From Mycobacterium sp. (lineage in GTDB: Bacteria > Actinomycetota > Actinomycetes > Mycobacteriales > Mycobacteriaceae), in assembly GCA_031292665.1 (NCBI GenBank), contig JARLGR010000177.1:1-38450 (forward strand): a DNA stretch of 38,450 nucleotides, in the 5' to 3' direction. This document shows positions 15,953 through 25,379 of this stretch, piece after piece. Made by a program: the position numbers and the translations under genes. How positions within the stretch are numbered: the stretch's first letter is position 1; every line of letters starts with the position of its first letter. The notes under the pieces were generated by a model. The model searched no databases, was not told the origin of the DNA, and saw only the letters and a program-made list of their open reading frames with translations.

Positions 15953-17290
15953 GTGGCCCCTGCCAGTGCCGAAAACAGGCCCGAAATCGGGCCCGGAAAC
16001 AGGCGACGCGTCGCCGTGCTGGGTGGCAATCGCATCCCGTTCGCACGATCGGACGGCGCCTATGCCGAGGCGTCCAACCAGGACATGTTCACCGCGGCCC
16101 TCGGCGGGCTGGTGGACCGGTTCGGGCTGGCCGGTCAGCGATTGGGCGTTGTCGCCGGCGGCGCGGTGCTCAAGCACAGCCGCGACTTCAACCTGATCCG
16201 CGAGTGCGTGCTCGGTTCCGAGCTGTCGTCTTACACGCCGGCGTTCGACATCCAGCAGGCCTGCGGCACCGGCCTGCAGGCGGCGATCGCGGCCGCCGAG
16301 GGCATCGCGGCCGGCCGCTACGAGGTCGCCGCGGCCGGCGGGGTCGACACCACCTCCGACCCGCCGATCGGCCTGGGCGACAACCTGCGCCGCACCCTGC
16401 TGAAGCTGCGCCGGTCGAAGTCCAACGTGCAGCGGCTGAGGCTGGTGGGCACCCTGCCCGCCACCCTCGGGCTGGAGATCCCCGCCAACAGCGAACCCCG
16501 CACCGGGCTGTCGATGGGGGAGCACGCCGCCATCACCGCCAAGAAGATGGGGATCAAACGCGTCGACCAGGACGAACTGGCCGTCGCCAGCCACCGCAAC
16601 ACGGCCGCCGCCTACGACCGGGGTTTCTTCGACGACCTGGTCACCCCGTTTTTGGGCCTCTACCGCGACGACAACCTGCGGCCCAACTCCAGCGTGGAGA
16701 AGTTGGCCACGCTGCGGCCGGTGTTCGGCGTGAAGGCCGGCGACGCCACGATGACGGCGGGCAATTCAACCCCGCTGACCGACGGCGCGTCGGTCGCGTT
16801 GCTGGCCACCGAGGAGTGGGCGGCCGGCCGTTCGTTGACCCCGCTGGCCTACCTGGTCGACGCAGAGACCGCCGCCGTCGACTACGTCAACGGACGTGAT
16901 GGCCTGCTGATGGCGCCGACGTACGCGGTGCCCCGGCTGCTGGCCCGCAACGGGCTGAACCTGCAGGATTTCGACTTCTACGAGATCCACGAGGCGTTCG
17001 CGTCGGTGGTGCTGGCGCACCTGCAGGCGTGGGAGTCCGAGGACTACTGCAAGGAGCGGTTGGGTCTGGACGCCGCCCTGGGATCGATCGACCGGTCCAA
17101 GCTCAATGTGAACGGTTCGTCGCTGGCCGCCGGTCACCCGTTCGCGGCCACCGGCGGGCGAATTCTCGCGCAGATGGCCAAGCAGCTGGCCGAGAAGAAG
17201 GCGGAGCGCAAGGGGGCTGGGCCGGTTCGCGGCCTGATCTCGATCTGCGCCGCCGGCGGCCAGGGAGTGGCCGCCATCCTGGAGGCCTGA
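15953..17290 (+). CDS. fadA2: Acetyl-CoA acetyltransferase (thiolase) FadA2
   Basis: A 445-residue thiolase that cleaves 3-ketoacyl-CoA in beta-oxidation, or condenses acetyl-CoA in reverse. It starts at GTG 15953 with GGAG about ten bases upstream. Thiolase landmarks are in order: nucleophile Cys in DIQQACGTGLQAA near residue 104, MTAGNSTPLTDGAS, FYEIHEAFA, GSSLAAGHPFAATGGR with the catalytic His, and the last Cys in ISICAAGGQGVAAIL. It diverges from fabG4-htdX and converges on fadE5. The set could supply three steps of a fatty-acyl degradation cycle. Confidence 0.94.
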   Translation: MAPASAENRPEIGPGNRRRVAVLGGNRIPFARSDGAYAEASNQDMFTAALGGLVDRFGLAGQRLGVVAGGAVLKHSRDFNLIRECVLGSELSSYTPAFDIQQACGTGLQAAIAAAEGIAAGRYEVAAAGGVDTTSDPPIGLGDNLRRTLLKLRRSKSNVQRLRLVGTLPATLGLEIPANSEPRTGLSMGEHAAITAKKMGIKRVDQDELAVASHRNTAAAYDRGFFDDLVTPFLGLYRDDNLRPNSSVEKLATLRPVFGVKAGDATMTAGNSTPLTDGASVALLATEEWAAGRSLTPLAYLVDAETAAVDYVNGRDGLLMAPTYAVPRLLARNGLNLQDFDFYEIHEAFASVVLAHLQAWESEDYCKERLGLDAALGSIDRSKLNVNGSSLAAGHPFAATGGRILAQMAKQLAEKKAERKGAGPVRGLISICAAGGQGVAAILEA

Positions 17291-17416
17291 CGGCCGGATG
17301 AATCGCTCACAACGGGTTAGGCACTCCTTTCTGGTGGGTATCCGCCGCTTTGGATGGCTCCGTGTCGTGGTCCGACCCCCCGACCCCGACGGCAATACGG
17401 GGCCTCCCTAGATCGA

Positions 17417-17478
17417 CCGCCCGCCGGACGGGCGGACGAAACGGGCCGCCGCTGGACTGAGGGGATCTAGCGGCGGCC
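17417..17478. terminator. Tandem hairpins between convergent fadA2 and fadE5
   Basis: Hairpin one is CCGCCCG-N5-CGGGCGG (17417-17435). Hairpin two has a 10-bp stem, GGCCGCCGCT and AGCGGCGGCC (17444-17478), followed by TCTTTCG on the plus strand. The position between two convergent gene ends fits termination in both directions, although the T-run is short. Confidence 0.65.
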
Positions 17479-17497
17479 TCTTTCGTGTCAAACGACT

Positions 17498-19333
17498 TTA
17501 GAAAGCAGCCTCGTCGAGCTCCATGATGTCGTTGTCCAGCGTCTCGATGACCTCGCGGGTGCCGGCCAAGAGCGGCAAGAAGTTCTTGGCGAAGAACGAT
17601 GCCACCGCGACCTTGCCCTCGTAGAAGGACCGTTCGGCGCCGCTGGCGCCGGCGTCGAGCGCCTGCACGGCCACCGCGGCCTGACGCTGCAGCAACCAGC
17701 CGATGACCAGGTCGCCGACGCTCATCAGGAAGCGCACCGAGCCCAGGCCGACCTTGTAAAGGCTGGTGACGTCCTCCTGGGCGGCCATCAGGTAGCCGGT
17801 CAGGGTGGCCGCCATCGCCTGAACGTCGGCCAGCGCCTTGGCCAGCAGGGCCCGTTCGGACTTGAGTCGGCCGTTGCCGGACTCGCTGTCCACGAACTCC
17901 TGGATCTGGCCCGACACGTGGGCCAGCGCCACACCCTTGTCGCGGACGATCTTGCGGAAGAAGAAGTCCTGCGCCTGGATGGCGGTGGTGCCTTCGTACA
18001 ACGAGTCGATCTTGGCGTCGCGGATGTACTGCTCGATCGGGTAGTCCTGCAGGAAGCCGGACCCGCCGAACGTCTGCAGGCTCTCGGTCAGCTTCGCGTA
18101 GGCCTGCTCGGAGCCCACACCCTTGACCAGCGGCAGCATCAGGTCGTTGATCTTGACGGCCAGGTTGGCGTCCACGCCGTGCAGCGCCTCGGCGACCGCC
18201 GCGTCCTGGTAGGTCGAGGTGTAGAGGTACAGCGCGCGCAGACCCTCGGCGTAGGCCTTCTGGGTCATCAGCGACCGGCGCACGTCGGGGTGGTGCGTGA
18301 TCGTCACCCGCGGCGCGCCCTTGTCGGTCATCTGGGTCATGTCGGCACCCTGCACGCGGGACTTGGCGTAGTCCAGCGCGTTCAGGTAGCCGGTCGACAG
18401 GGTCGCGATCGCCTTGGTGCCGACCATCATGCGGGCCTGCTCGATGACGTCGAACATCTGCGCGATGCCGTTGTGGACCTCGCCGACCAGCCAGCCCTTG
18501 GCGGGCACGTCGTGCTGACCGAACGACAGCTCACAGGTCGCCGAGACCTTCAGACCCATCTTGTGCTCGACGTTGGTGACGAAGACGCCGTTGCGCTCGC
18601 CCAGCTCGCCGGTCTCGAAGTCGAACAGGAACTTGGGCACGAAGAACAGCGACAGGCCCTTGGTGCCCGGACCCGCGCCCTCGGGGCGCGCCAGCACCAG
18701 GTGGAAGATGTTCTCGAACAGGTCGCCGGAATCACCCGAGGTGATAAACCGCTTCACCCCGTCGAGGTGCCAGGAACCGTCCTCCTGCCGGACCGCCTTG
18801 GTGCGGCCCGCTCCGACGTCCGAACCGGCGTCTGGCTCCGTGAGCACCATGGTCGAACCCCACTGACGCCCAACGGCCAGCACGGCCCACTTCTTCTGCT
18901 CCTCGGTGCCGAGGTGGTACAGGATGTTGGCGAAGCCGGCGCCGCCCCCGTACATCCACACCGCCGGGTTGGCGCCGAGGATGTGCTCGTGCAGCGCCCA
19001 CCCCAGTGCCTTGGGCATCGGGATGCCGCCGAGCGCCTCGTCGATCCCGGCCTTGTCCCAGCCGGCCTCCTGGACCGCCAAGACCGACTTCTTGAAGGTC
19101 TCCGGCAGCGTCACCGAGTGGGTCTCCGGGTCGAAAACCGGCGGATTGCGGTCGCCCTCGACGAACGACTCCGCGACGGGTCCCTCGGCCAGTCGGCTGA
19201 TCTCGTTAAGCATTTCCTGGGCGGTGTCGACGTCTAGGTCGCTGTACTCGCCTTGGCCTAATGCCTTGTCAACGCCGAAGACCTCGAACAGGTTGAACAC
19301 CTGGTCACGGACGTTGCTCTTGTAGTGGCTCAC
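17498..19333 (-). CDS. fadE5: Acyl-CoA dehydrogenase FadE5
   Basis: A 611-residue FAD enzyme that makes the alpha,beta double bond in acyl-CoA, the first step of beta-oxidation. GTG 19333 is supported by GAGGAGG upstream and by the family start [19 protein letters not shown]. The ORF extends nine codons further to 19360. The acyl-CoA dehydrogenase core spans about residues 40-470, with [15 protein letters not shown], the FAD/substrate-binding [16 protein letters not shown], and the catalytic Glu in [10 protein letters not shown]. The extra C-terminal helical domain is usual for this clade. In other mycobacteria FadE5 accepts a wide range of acyl chain lengths. A TTAC-N6-GTAA operator lies about 50 bp upstream. 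Confidence 0.95.
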   Translation of the reverse strand: MSHYKSNVRDQVFNLFEVFGVDKALGQGEYSDLDVDTAQEMLNEISRLAEGPVAESFVEGDRNPPVFDPETHSVTLPETFKKSVLAVQEAGWDKAGIDEALGGIPMPKALGWALHEHILGANPAVWMYGGGAGFANILYHLGTEEQKKWAVLAVGRQWGSTMVLTEPDAGSDVGAGRTKAVRQEDGSWHLDGVKRFITSGDSGDLFENIFHLVLARPEGAGPGTKGLSLFFVPKFLFDFETGELGERNGVFVTNVEHKMGLKVSATCELSFGQHDVPAKGWLVGEVHNGIAQMFDVIEQARMMVGTKAIATLSTGYLNALDYAKSRVQGADMTQMTDKGAPRVTITHHPDVRRSLMTQKAYAEGLRALYLYTSTYQDAAVAEALHGVDANLAVKINDLMLPLVKGVGSEQAYAKLTESLQTFGGSGFLQDYPIEQYIRDAKIDSLYEGTTAIQAQDFFFRKIVRDKGVALAHVSGQIQEFVDSESGNGRLKSERALLAKALADVQAMAATLTGYLMAAQEDVTSLYKVGLGSVRFLMSVGDLVIGWLLQRQAAVAVQALDAGASGAERSFYEGKVAVASFFAKNFLPLLAGTREVIETLDNDIMELDEAAF

Positions 19334-19383
19334 TAAGGTCCTCCTCGTTGAGAATGCCACCCGTGGTTGGGTACTAGGTCTAA

Positions 19384-19399
19384 GTTACCCACCAGTAAC
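19384..19399. promoter_or_regulatory. Putative operator GTTACCCACCAGTAAC before fadE5
   Basis: Inverted arms GTTAC and GTAAC are separated by six bases, 51 bp upstream of the fadE5 start. It shares the TTAC-N6-GTAA core with the site between fabG4 and fadA2. That suggests co-regulation of these fatty-acid genes by one dimeric regulator, possibly TetR-type. Confidence 0.5.
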
Positions 19400-19466
19400 A
19401 CAGTAAAACTATCGCTGACGCATGGGTCGACGCAAGTAAATGTGAGCTACGTTTCACCGTCTGATT

Positions 19467-19482
19467 GACCAACCGGTTGGTC
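19467..19482. promoter_or_regulatory. Perfect 16-bp palindrome GACCAACCGGTTGGTC
   Basis: A perfect palindrome in the fadE5/dioxygenase divergent region, ending 31 bp before the dioxygenase ATG and 134 bp before fadE5. Its size and position fit a TetR-family operator controlling the dioxygenase gene, though no linked regulator is adjacent. Confidence 0.55.
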
Positions 19483-19513
19483 TGCCCGCCTGACGTGCGG
19501 CGATCATGCCACG

Positions 19514-20515
19514 ATGATGGGTGTGGGGACCGTCACGGCATTACCTGTGCTCGATCTGCGGGCCGACGCCGACCGACTGCGGGAGGGCCTGCGCCGGGCC
19601 GCCCACGAGGTGGGTTTCTTCTACCTGACCGGCCATGACGTGCCCGCGGGGCTCTCGCGCCGGGTGCTCGGTGCGGCACGCCGGCTGTTCGCGCTGCCGC
19701 AGGCGGACAAAGATGCCGTCGCGATGGTGCACAGTCCGCACTTCCGCGGCTACACCCGGATGGGCGGCGAGCTGACTCGGGGCGAGGTGGACTGGCGCGA
19801 GCAGATCGACATCGGACCGGAGCGTCCCTCGATCGGCGGGCCGGGCAGGCCGGATTACCTGTGGTTGCAGGGTCCCAACCAGTGGCCGGCCGCCCTACCC
19901 GAGCTGCCCGGCATCGTCGCCGAGTGGGACGCCGCGCTGTCCGCGGTGGCCCGCAGCCTGCTCGGGCACTGGGCAGCCGCGCTGGGCAGCCCGCCCGACG
20001 TCTTCGACGCCGCCTTCGCCGAAACGCCCGCCACGTTGATCAAGATCATCCGTTATCCCGCCCGCCCGGCAAGCCCGCAGGGGGTCGGCGCGCACCGCGA
20101 CGCCGGGGTGCTCACCCTCCTGCTGGCCGAGCCGGGCAGCCGGGGCCTGCAGGTGCGACCGGCCGGAGGCGACCAGCCGGGTCGGCGGGGCTGGATCGAC
20201 GTGCCGCCGGTACAGGGCGCGTTCATCGTCAACATCGGCGAGTTGCTCGAGGCGGCGACCGGCGGCTACCTCAGGGCTACCGAGCACCGGGTGAACCTGG
20301 ACGTGTCGGCGGACGAGCGGATTTCGGTGGCCTACTTCTTCAATCCCCGACTGGACGCGCGGATCCCCGTGCTCTCGCTGCCCGACCGGCCCGCGGCACG
20401 CGCCGGCGTGGCGGATGACCCGTCCGACCCGATTTTTCCCGTCTACGGCCGCAACGCGTGGAAGAGCAGGTTGCGGGCCCATCCGGACGTGGCCGCCGCA
20501 CACGGATATCGGTGA
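19514..20515 (+). CDS. Fe(II)/2-oxoglutarate-dependent dioxygenase (isopenicillin N synthase-like)
   Basis: A 333-residue member of the isopenicillin N synthase-like oxygenase superfamily. The N-terminal DIOX_N-type region includes HEVGFFYLTGHDVP and the C-terminal jelly-roll holds the iron and cosubstrate ligands. The iron triad reads as His194-x-Asp196 (GAHRDAGVLTLL) and His258 (ATEHRV). Arg269-x-Ser271 (ERISVAYFF) would bind 2-oxoglutarate. ATG 19514 is used; a second ATG follows immediately, and no clear ribosome binding site is visible, so it may be leaderless. Substrate unknown. It lies between fadE5 (divergent) and a flavin reductase gene 70 bp downstream, and a palindrome precedes it. 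Confidence 0.85.
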   Translation: MMGVGTVTALPVLDLRADADRLREGLRRAAHEVGFFYLTGHDVPAGLSRRVLGAARRLFALPQADKDAVAMVHSPHFRGYTRMGGELTRGEVDWREQIDIGPERPSIGGPGRPDYLWLQGPNQWPAALPELPGIVAEWDAALSAVARSLLGHWAAALGSPPDVFDAAFAETPATLIKIIRYPARPASPQGVGAHRDAGVLTLLLAEPGSRGLQVRPAGGDQPGRRGWIDVPPVQGAFIVNIGELLEAATGGYLRATEHRVNLDVSADERISVAYFFNPRLDARIPVLSLPDRPAARAGVADDPSDPIFPVYGRNAWKSRLRAHPDVAAAHGYR

Positions 20516-20579
20516 GTCTCGGGCATCCGTTGGGTAGGGTTTCGGGCAAGAGAATCCGTTCCTCGGCCGCAGGGGGTGA

Positions 20580-21074
<495 letters not shown>

Positions 21075-21106
21075 GCCCTCGCCTTCACATCATCGAGTCC
21101 GCGGCC

Positions 21107-21120
21107 CCGCCCCCGGGCGG
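21107..21120. terminator. Small G+C hairpin between convergent flavin reductase gene and sdhB
   Basis: CCGCCC-CC-GGGCGG lies between the two convergent gene ends. It has no T-run and a two-base loop, so it is a weak candidate. Confidence 0.3.
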
Positions 21121-21156
21121 TGGCTGAGTTCTGTCCGGTAGTTCGCGATGCGGCTC

Positions 21157-21903
21157 TCAGCGACGGAACAGCTTGTTCCCCAACCACACGACCGGGTCGT
21201 ACTTGCGGTCGGCAACCCGCTCCTTCATCGGGATCAACGCGTTGTCGGTGATCTTGATGTTTTCCGGGCACACCTCGGTGCAGCACTTGGTGATGTTGCA
21301 GTAGCCCAGGCCGTGCGCCTCCTGGGCCTGGTCGCGCCGGTCCAGGGTGTCCAGCGGGTGCATCTCGAGTTCGGCGATCCGCATCAGGAAGCGCGGCCCG
21401 GCGAACGCCTTCTTGTTCTCCTCGTGGTCGCGGACCACGTGGCAGACGTTCTGGCACAGGAAGCACTCGATGCACTTGCGGAACTCCTGCGAGCGCCCGA
21501 CGTCGGCTTGCGCCATCCGGTATTCCCCGGGCTGTAGCTCCTTTGGCGGCGCGAAAGCCGGTATCTCGCGGGCCTTTTCGTAGTTGAAGGAGACGTCGGT
21601 GACCAGGTCGCGGATCACCGGGAAGGTCCGCATCGGCGTGACGGTCACGACCTCGTCCTCGGCGAACGTCGACATCCGGGTCATGCACAGCAGTCGCGGA
21701 TGACCGTTGATCTCCGCCGAGCAGGACCCGCACTTGCCCGCCTTGCAGTTCCAGCGCACGGCGAGGTCGGGCGTCTGCGTCTGCTGCAGGCGGTGGATGA
21801 TGTCCAGCACCACCTCGCCCTCGTTGACCTGGACGGTGAAGTCCTGCAGCGCACCGCTGGTATCGTCGCCGCGCCACACCCGCAGATGCGCGTTGTAGCT
21901 CAT
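21157..21903 (-). CDS. sdhB: Succinate dehydrogenase iron-sulfur subunit (Sdh1)
   Basis: The 248-residue electron-transfer subunit of succinate dehydrogenase/fumarate reductase. Its cysteine clusters are complete: [2Fe-2S] ligands at Cys53, 58, 61 and 73, and two C-terminal ferredoxin-type clusters at Cys144/147/150/154 and Cys202/207/208/212. It passes electrons from the SdhA flavin to menaquinone at the membrane subunit. Its ATG overlaps the sdhA stop by four bases (ATGA), showing translational coupling within the sdhC-sdhA-sdhB operon. This corresponds to Rv0247c, part of the enzyme called Sdh1 in mycobacteria. Confidence 0.95.
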   Translation of the reverse strand: MSYNAHLRVWRGDDTSGALQDFTVQVNEGEVVLDIIHRLQQTQTPDLAVRWNCKAGKCGSCSAEINGHPRLLCMTRMSTFAEDEVVTVTPMRTFPVIRDLVTDVSFNYEKAREIPAFAPPKELQPGEYRMAQADVGRSQEFRKCIECFLCQNVCHVVRDHEENKKAFAGPRFLMRIAELEMHPLDTLDRRDQAQEAHGLGYCNITKCCTEVCPENIKITDNALIPMKERVADRKYDPVVWLGNKLFRR

Positions 21904-23831
21904 TTGCTCTCCGTCCTCGGGCTCCGTCCCGGATGCTCGGCCAGCTCATCGTCCGCGTAGTACTTCTCGAGCTCGGCGATATCGAAGAGCTCCAGTAGAT
22001 CGGGCCGCATCGGGACCTGGTCCTTGTGGGTCACGGAGATGTCGGGAATCACCCCGTCGCGGTCGGCTGCCTCGCAGACCAGCAACACCTTGCGCCATCC
22101 CGACTCCATCGCCGGGTGATCGTCGCGGGTGTGCCCGCCGCGGCTCTCGGTGCGCTCCAGCGCGGCCTTGGCGACGCACTCGCTGACCATCAGCATGTTG
22201 CGCAGGTCGATGGCCAGGTTCCAGCCGGGGTTGTACACGCGACCCCCCTCGACGTGGAGGTTCTTGAACCGCTCGCGCAGAGCGCCCAGCCGCTTCAGGG
22301 CCTCGGAGATCTCCTCCGCCTTGCGGATGATGCCGACGAGGTCGTTCATCGACTGCTGCAATTCCAGCTGCAGGGTGTAGGGGTTCTCCGCCGCCGCGCC
22401 GTTGGCGGGTTGCTCGAAGTGGGCCAGCGCCCTCTTCGCCGCGGCGTCGACGGCGTCCGACGAGATCGTCGGGCGGCTGCTCAGGGCGCGGACGTAGTCG
22501 GCGGCCCCCAGGCCGGCGCGCCGGCCGAAGACCAGCAGGTCCGACAGCGAATTGCCGCCCAGCCGGTTGGAGCCGTGCATCCCGCCGGAGCACTCACCGG
22601 CGGCGAACAGGCCGGGAACGGTGGCCGCACCGGTGTCCGCGTCGACCTCGATGCCGCCCATCACGTAGTGACAGGTGGGGCCGACTTCCATGGGCTCCTT
22701 GGTGATGTCCACCCCGGCCAGCTCCATGAACTGGTGGTACATCGACGGCAGGCGCCGCTTGATCTGCTCGGGTGCCAGCCGGGACGCGATGTCGAGGTAC
22801 ACCCCACCGTGCGGGGTGCCCCGGCCGGCCTTGACCTCCGAGTTGATCGCGCGGGCGACCTCGTCGCGGGGGAGCAGGTCAGGGGTGCGCCGGGCCGAGT
22901 CGTTGTCCTTCAGCCACTGGTCGGCCTCTTGCTCCGTTTCGGCGTACTGGCCTTTGAACACCGGCGGGATGTAGTCGAACATGAACCGCTTGCTGTCGGA
23001 GTTCTTCAGCACCCCGCCGTCACCGCGGACACCCTCGGTGACCAGGATGCCTTTCACGCTCGGCGGCCACACCATGCCCGTCGGGTGGAACTGGACGAAC
23101 TCCATGTTGATCAGCGACGCGCCGGCCCGCAGCGCCAACGCGTGCCCGTCGCCGGTGTACTCCCAGGAGTTCGACGTCACCTTGAACGACTTGCCGATCC
23201 CTCCGGTGGCCATGACCACCGCGGGGGCCTCGAACAGAACGAACCGGCCGCTTTCGCGCCAGTACCCGAACGCTCCGGAGATCGCGTCCCCGTCTTTGAG
23301 CAGCTCGGTGATCGTGCATTCGGCGAACACCTTGATCCGGGCCTCGTAGTCGCCGAGCTCGGCGCGGTCCTCCTGCTGCAGCGAGACGATCTTCTGCTGC
23401 ATGGTGCGGATCAGCTCCAGGCCGGTGCGGTCACCGACGTGCGCCAGCCGCGGGTAGGTGTGCCCGCCGAAGTTGCGCTGGCTGATCTTGCCGTCCTTGG
23501 TGCGGTCGAACAGTGCGCCGTAGGTCTCCAGCTCCCAGACGCGGTCCGGTGCCTCCTTGGCGTGCAGTTCGGCCATCCGCCAGTTGTTGAGGAACTTCCC
23601 ACCGCGCATGGTGTCGCCGAAGTGGGTCTTCCAGTTGTCCTTCGGGTTGGTGTTGCCCATCGAGGCCGCGCAACCGCCCTCGGCCATCACCGTGTGGGCC
23701 TTGCCGAACAGGGACTTGCACACCACCGCCACCCTGAGGCCGCGTTCGCGCGCTTCGATGACCGCACGCAGACCCGCGCCGCCGGCACCGATGACGACGA
23801 CGTCGTAGGCGTGCCGTTCGACCTCAACCAT
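21900..23831 (-). CDS. sdhA: Succinate dehydrogenase flavoprotein subunit (Sdh1)
   Basis: The 643-residue catalytic subunit oxidising succinate to fumarate at the cytoplasmic face of the membrane. Residues 8-40 hold the FAD-binding DVVVIGAGGAGLRAVIEA. MAEGGCAASMGN and the substrate-site motifs FVQFHPTGMV and HGSNRLGGNSLSDLLVFGRRAG (read as HGSNRLGGNSLSDLLVFG) are conserved. The C-terminal helical domain has the usual RGGHTRDDHP. It starts at ATG 23831, 42 bp after sdhC, and overlaps sdhB. It corresponds to Rv0248c. The long-form sequence groups with Sdh1 rather than with the short SdhA of classical sdhCDAB operons. Confidence 0.95.
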   Translation of the reverse strand: MVEVERHAYDVVVIGAGGAGLRAVIEARERGLRVAVVCKSLFGKAHTVMAEGGCAASMGNTNPKDNWKTHFGDTMRGGKFLNNWRMAELHAKEAPDRVWELETYGALFDRTKDGKISQRNFGGHTYPRLAHVGDRTGLELIRTMQQKIVSLQQEDRAELGDYEARIKVFAECTITELLKDGDAISGAFGYWRESGRFVLFEAPAVVMATGGIGKSFKVTSNSWEYTGDGHALALRAGASLINMEFVQFHPTGMVWPPSVKGILVTEGVRGDGGVLKNSDSKRFMFDYIPPVFKGQYAETEQEADQWLKDNDSARRTPDLLPRDEVARAINSEVKAGRGTPHGGVYLDIASRLAPEQIKRRLPSMYHQFMELAGVDITKEPMEVGPTCHYVMGGIEVDADTGAATVPGLFAAGECSGGMHGSNRLGGNSLSDLLVFGRRAGLGAADYVRALSSRPTISSDAVDAAAKRALAHFEQPANGAAAENPYTLQLELQQSMNDLVGIIRKAEEISEALKRLGALRERFKNLHVEGGRVYNPGWNLAIDLRNMLMVSECVAKAALERTESRGGHTRDDHPAMESGWRKVLLVCEAADRDGVIPDISVTHKDQVPMRPDLLELFDIAELEKYYADDELAEHPGRSPRTESK

Positions 23832-23873
23832 GAAACCTCACTAAGCTATCTCTGGCATCTCTTAAATGGCTTC

Positions 23874-24701
23874 TCAGCCAATGAATCTCAAGTCATGGAT
23901 GGCGCCGTTGGCCACCAGCATGACGTAGAAGTCGGTCAGCATCAGGGTGCCCAGCGTGATCCAGGCGAACAGCTTGTGCCGGGTGTTGAGCGTGCTGACC
24001 TGGGTCCAGATCCAGTACCGCACAGGATGTTTGGAGAAGTGCTTGAGCCGCCCGCCGGTCACGTGCCGGCACGAATGGCAGGACAGCGTGTAGATCCACA
24101 GCATGACGACGTTGCCGACCAGGATCACGTTGCCCAGGCCGAAGCCGAAGCCGTGGGGGCCGGAGTCGGAGTGGAACGCGACGATCGCGTCGTAGCTGTT
24201 GATCACCGAGATGATGCCGGCGACGTAGAAGAAATACCGGTGGGTGTTCTGGATGATCAGCGGAAAACGGGTCTCACCCGTGTAGTGGACGCGGGGTTCG
24301 GCCACCCCGCAGGCGGTGGGCGACTGCCACACCGTCCGGTAGTAGGCGCCGCGGTAGTAGTAGCAGGTCAGCCGGAACAGCAGCAGGAACGGCAGCGACA
24401 GCGCCGCGTACGGCAGCCACCAGACGTCCGGCAGGAACTGCGGCCAGATGTCGCCGGCCTCGCCGCAAGCCTTGCTGAGGCACGGCGAGTAGAACGGCGT
24501 CAGGTAGTGGTACTTAGGGACGAAGAAGTTGTCCTGCTGGAATGCGCGCACCGTCGCGTAGATGACGAATGCGGCGAAGCCCAGGTCGATCCTCAGCGGA
24601 GACTTCCACCAACTGTCGGTGCGTAGCGTTCGTTGCGGAATGCGAGCACGAGTTGGGGAGAAAACGCCGGACTCAGAACGGTTCGCCGTGGGTGCGCTCA
24701 T
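23874..24701 (-). CDS. sdhC: Succinate dehydrogenase membrane anchor subunit (Sdh1, fused SdhC/D type)
   Basis: A 275-residue membrane protein with about five hydrophobic segments that anchors SdhAB and binds heme and menaquinone. It is the Rv0249c type, in which one chain replaces separate SdhC and SdhD. Several histidines within or near helices (for example CHSCRHVTGGRLKHFSKHP) may ligate heme. ATG 24701 is preceded by GAGGAA, and TACCCT further upstream is a plausible -10 element. It is the first gene of sdhC-sdhA-sdhB. Confidence 0.9.
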   Translation of the reverse strand: MSAPTANRSESGVFSPTRARIPQRTLRTDSWWKSPLRIDLGFAAFVIYATVRAFQQDNFFVPKYHYLTPFYSPCLSKACGEAGDIWPQFLPDVWWLPYAALSLPFLLLFRLTCYYYRGAYYRTVWQSPTACGVAEPRVHYTGETRFPLIIQNTHRYFFYVAGIISVINSYDAIVAFHSDSGPHGFGFGLGNVILVGNVVMLWIYTLSCHSCRHVTGGRLKHFSKHPVRYWIWTQVSTLNTRHKLFAWITLGTLMLTDFYVMLVANGAIHDLRFIG

Positions 24702-24753
24702 CTAGTGTTCCTCTTCGAACGGGCTGTCTGCTCGAAGGGTACACAGCAAGCGC

Positions 24754-24771
24754 CCCCCTGTTGACCGGGGG
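24754..24771 (-). terminator. Possible hairpin between the small conserved gene and sdhC
   Basis: CCCCC and GGGGG arms with an eight-base loop lie just after the stop of the small upstream gene. No T-run follows, so the evidence is modest. Confidence 0.3.
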
Positions 24772-24779
24772 TTTGGTTG

Positions 24780-25076
24780 TCAGTACCTGTTGTGACCTCC
24801 GACACCCTCGTCGTCGACATCGCGCCAGAATTCGCTGTCGTACGGGGTGTCGGGAATGACGATCTTCTCGCCGGACCGCTGCACGGTGGCGCGCGCGAGG
24901 TCCAACTCGGACACGTCGCTGTCGAGCAGTTCCACGTCGGACAGAATCCGGTTGGCGTCGATCACGATGCGGCGCATCGCGGGGCTGTCTCCGTAGCGGT
25001 CGCGCAAGGAACTGATGCACCGTCGCAGCCCGAGGATGAGGTCGTGCAGTTCGGCGAGTTCGGTGGCGCTCGTCAA
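24780..25076 (-). CDS. Conserved small hypothetical protein (Rv0250c-type)
   Basis: A 98-residue acidic, largely helical protein of unknown function conserved at this place in mycobacteria. TTG 25076 is taken as start because GAGGAG lies five bases upstream. The first 60 residues (TELAELHDLILGLRRCISSLRDRYG, seen as LHDLILGLRRCISSLRD) look amphipathic and could form a coiled pair. The tail ends SEFWRDVDDEGVGGHNRY. No catalytic motif, signal peptide or membrane segment is visible. It sits between hsp20 and the sdh operon on the same strand, with 303 bp separating it from hsp20. Confidence 0.75.
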   Translation of the reverse strand: MTSATELAELHDLILGLRRCISSLRDRYGDSPAMRRIVIDANRILSDVELLDSDVSELDLARATVQRSGEKIVIPDTPYDSEFWRDVDDEGVGGHNRY

Positions 25077-25273
25077 CGGATCTCCTCGACAATGGTGTTA
25101 CGGATCACAATTCCGCCCCCGATAGTATCCGCAGCGCGCGTTCATGTCAGTCGGTCGGTGGGGAGCAGACGCCGACGACAGCGCTCGGACCGCCCTGAGC
25201 CGGCGGGCGACGGGGCTGCTCAAGCTTGATCGACCGGTGGTCCTGCCGACCGTCTGGGACGCGCCTGGTCGGC

Positions 25274-25307
25274 GCGCCTTGCCGCCGTGGCCGGATCGGC
25301 AAGGCGC
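25274..25307. repeat. 11-bp-stem inverted repeat
   Basis: Perfect arms GCGCCTTGCCG (25274-25284) and CGGCAAGGCGC (25297-25307) surround a 12-base loop. Neither side has a T-run. It may be a second terminator for hsp20 or a structured RNA element. Confidence 0.5.
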
Positions 25308-25333
25308 CCTTGCGTTTCGGCTCGTGCATGCGA

Positions 25334-25367
25334 CGAATCCGGCGAGGTAGAGGCCCCGCCGGATTCG
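25334..25367 (-). terminator. Hairpin downstream of hsp20
   Basis: Perfect 11-bp arms CGAATCCGGCG and CGCCGGATTCG around a 12-base loop, starting 12 bp after the hsp20 stop. Mycobacterial terminators often lack a T-run, as here. Confidence 0.55.
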
Positions 25368-25379
25368 CCGGTTCGGAAA

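Larger units (their letters stand above)
25077..25379. other. Intergenic region, 303 bp, with two strong hairpins
   Basis: The region between the small Rv0250c-type gene and hsp20. It contains hairpins at 25274-25307 and 25334-25367, the second just past the hsp20 stop. The short open frames here lack ribosome binding sites and family resemblance, so I see no gene. Confidence 0.5.

Noticed and set aside
25144..25350. Small plus-strand open frame between the Rv0250c-type gene and hsp20
   Set aside because: No ribosome binding site, no family resemblance, and it runs through two hairpins.
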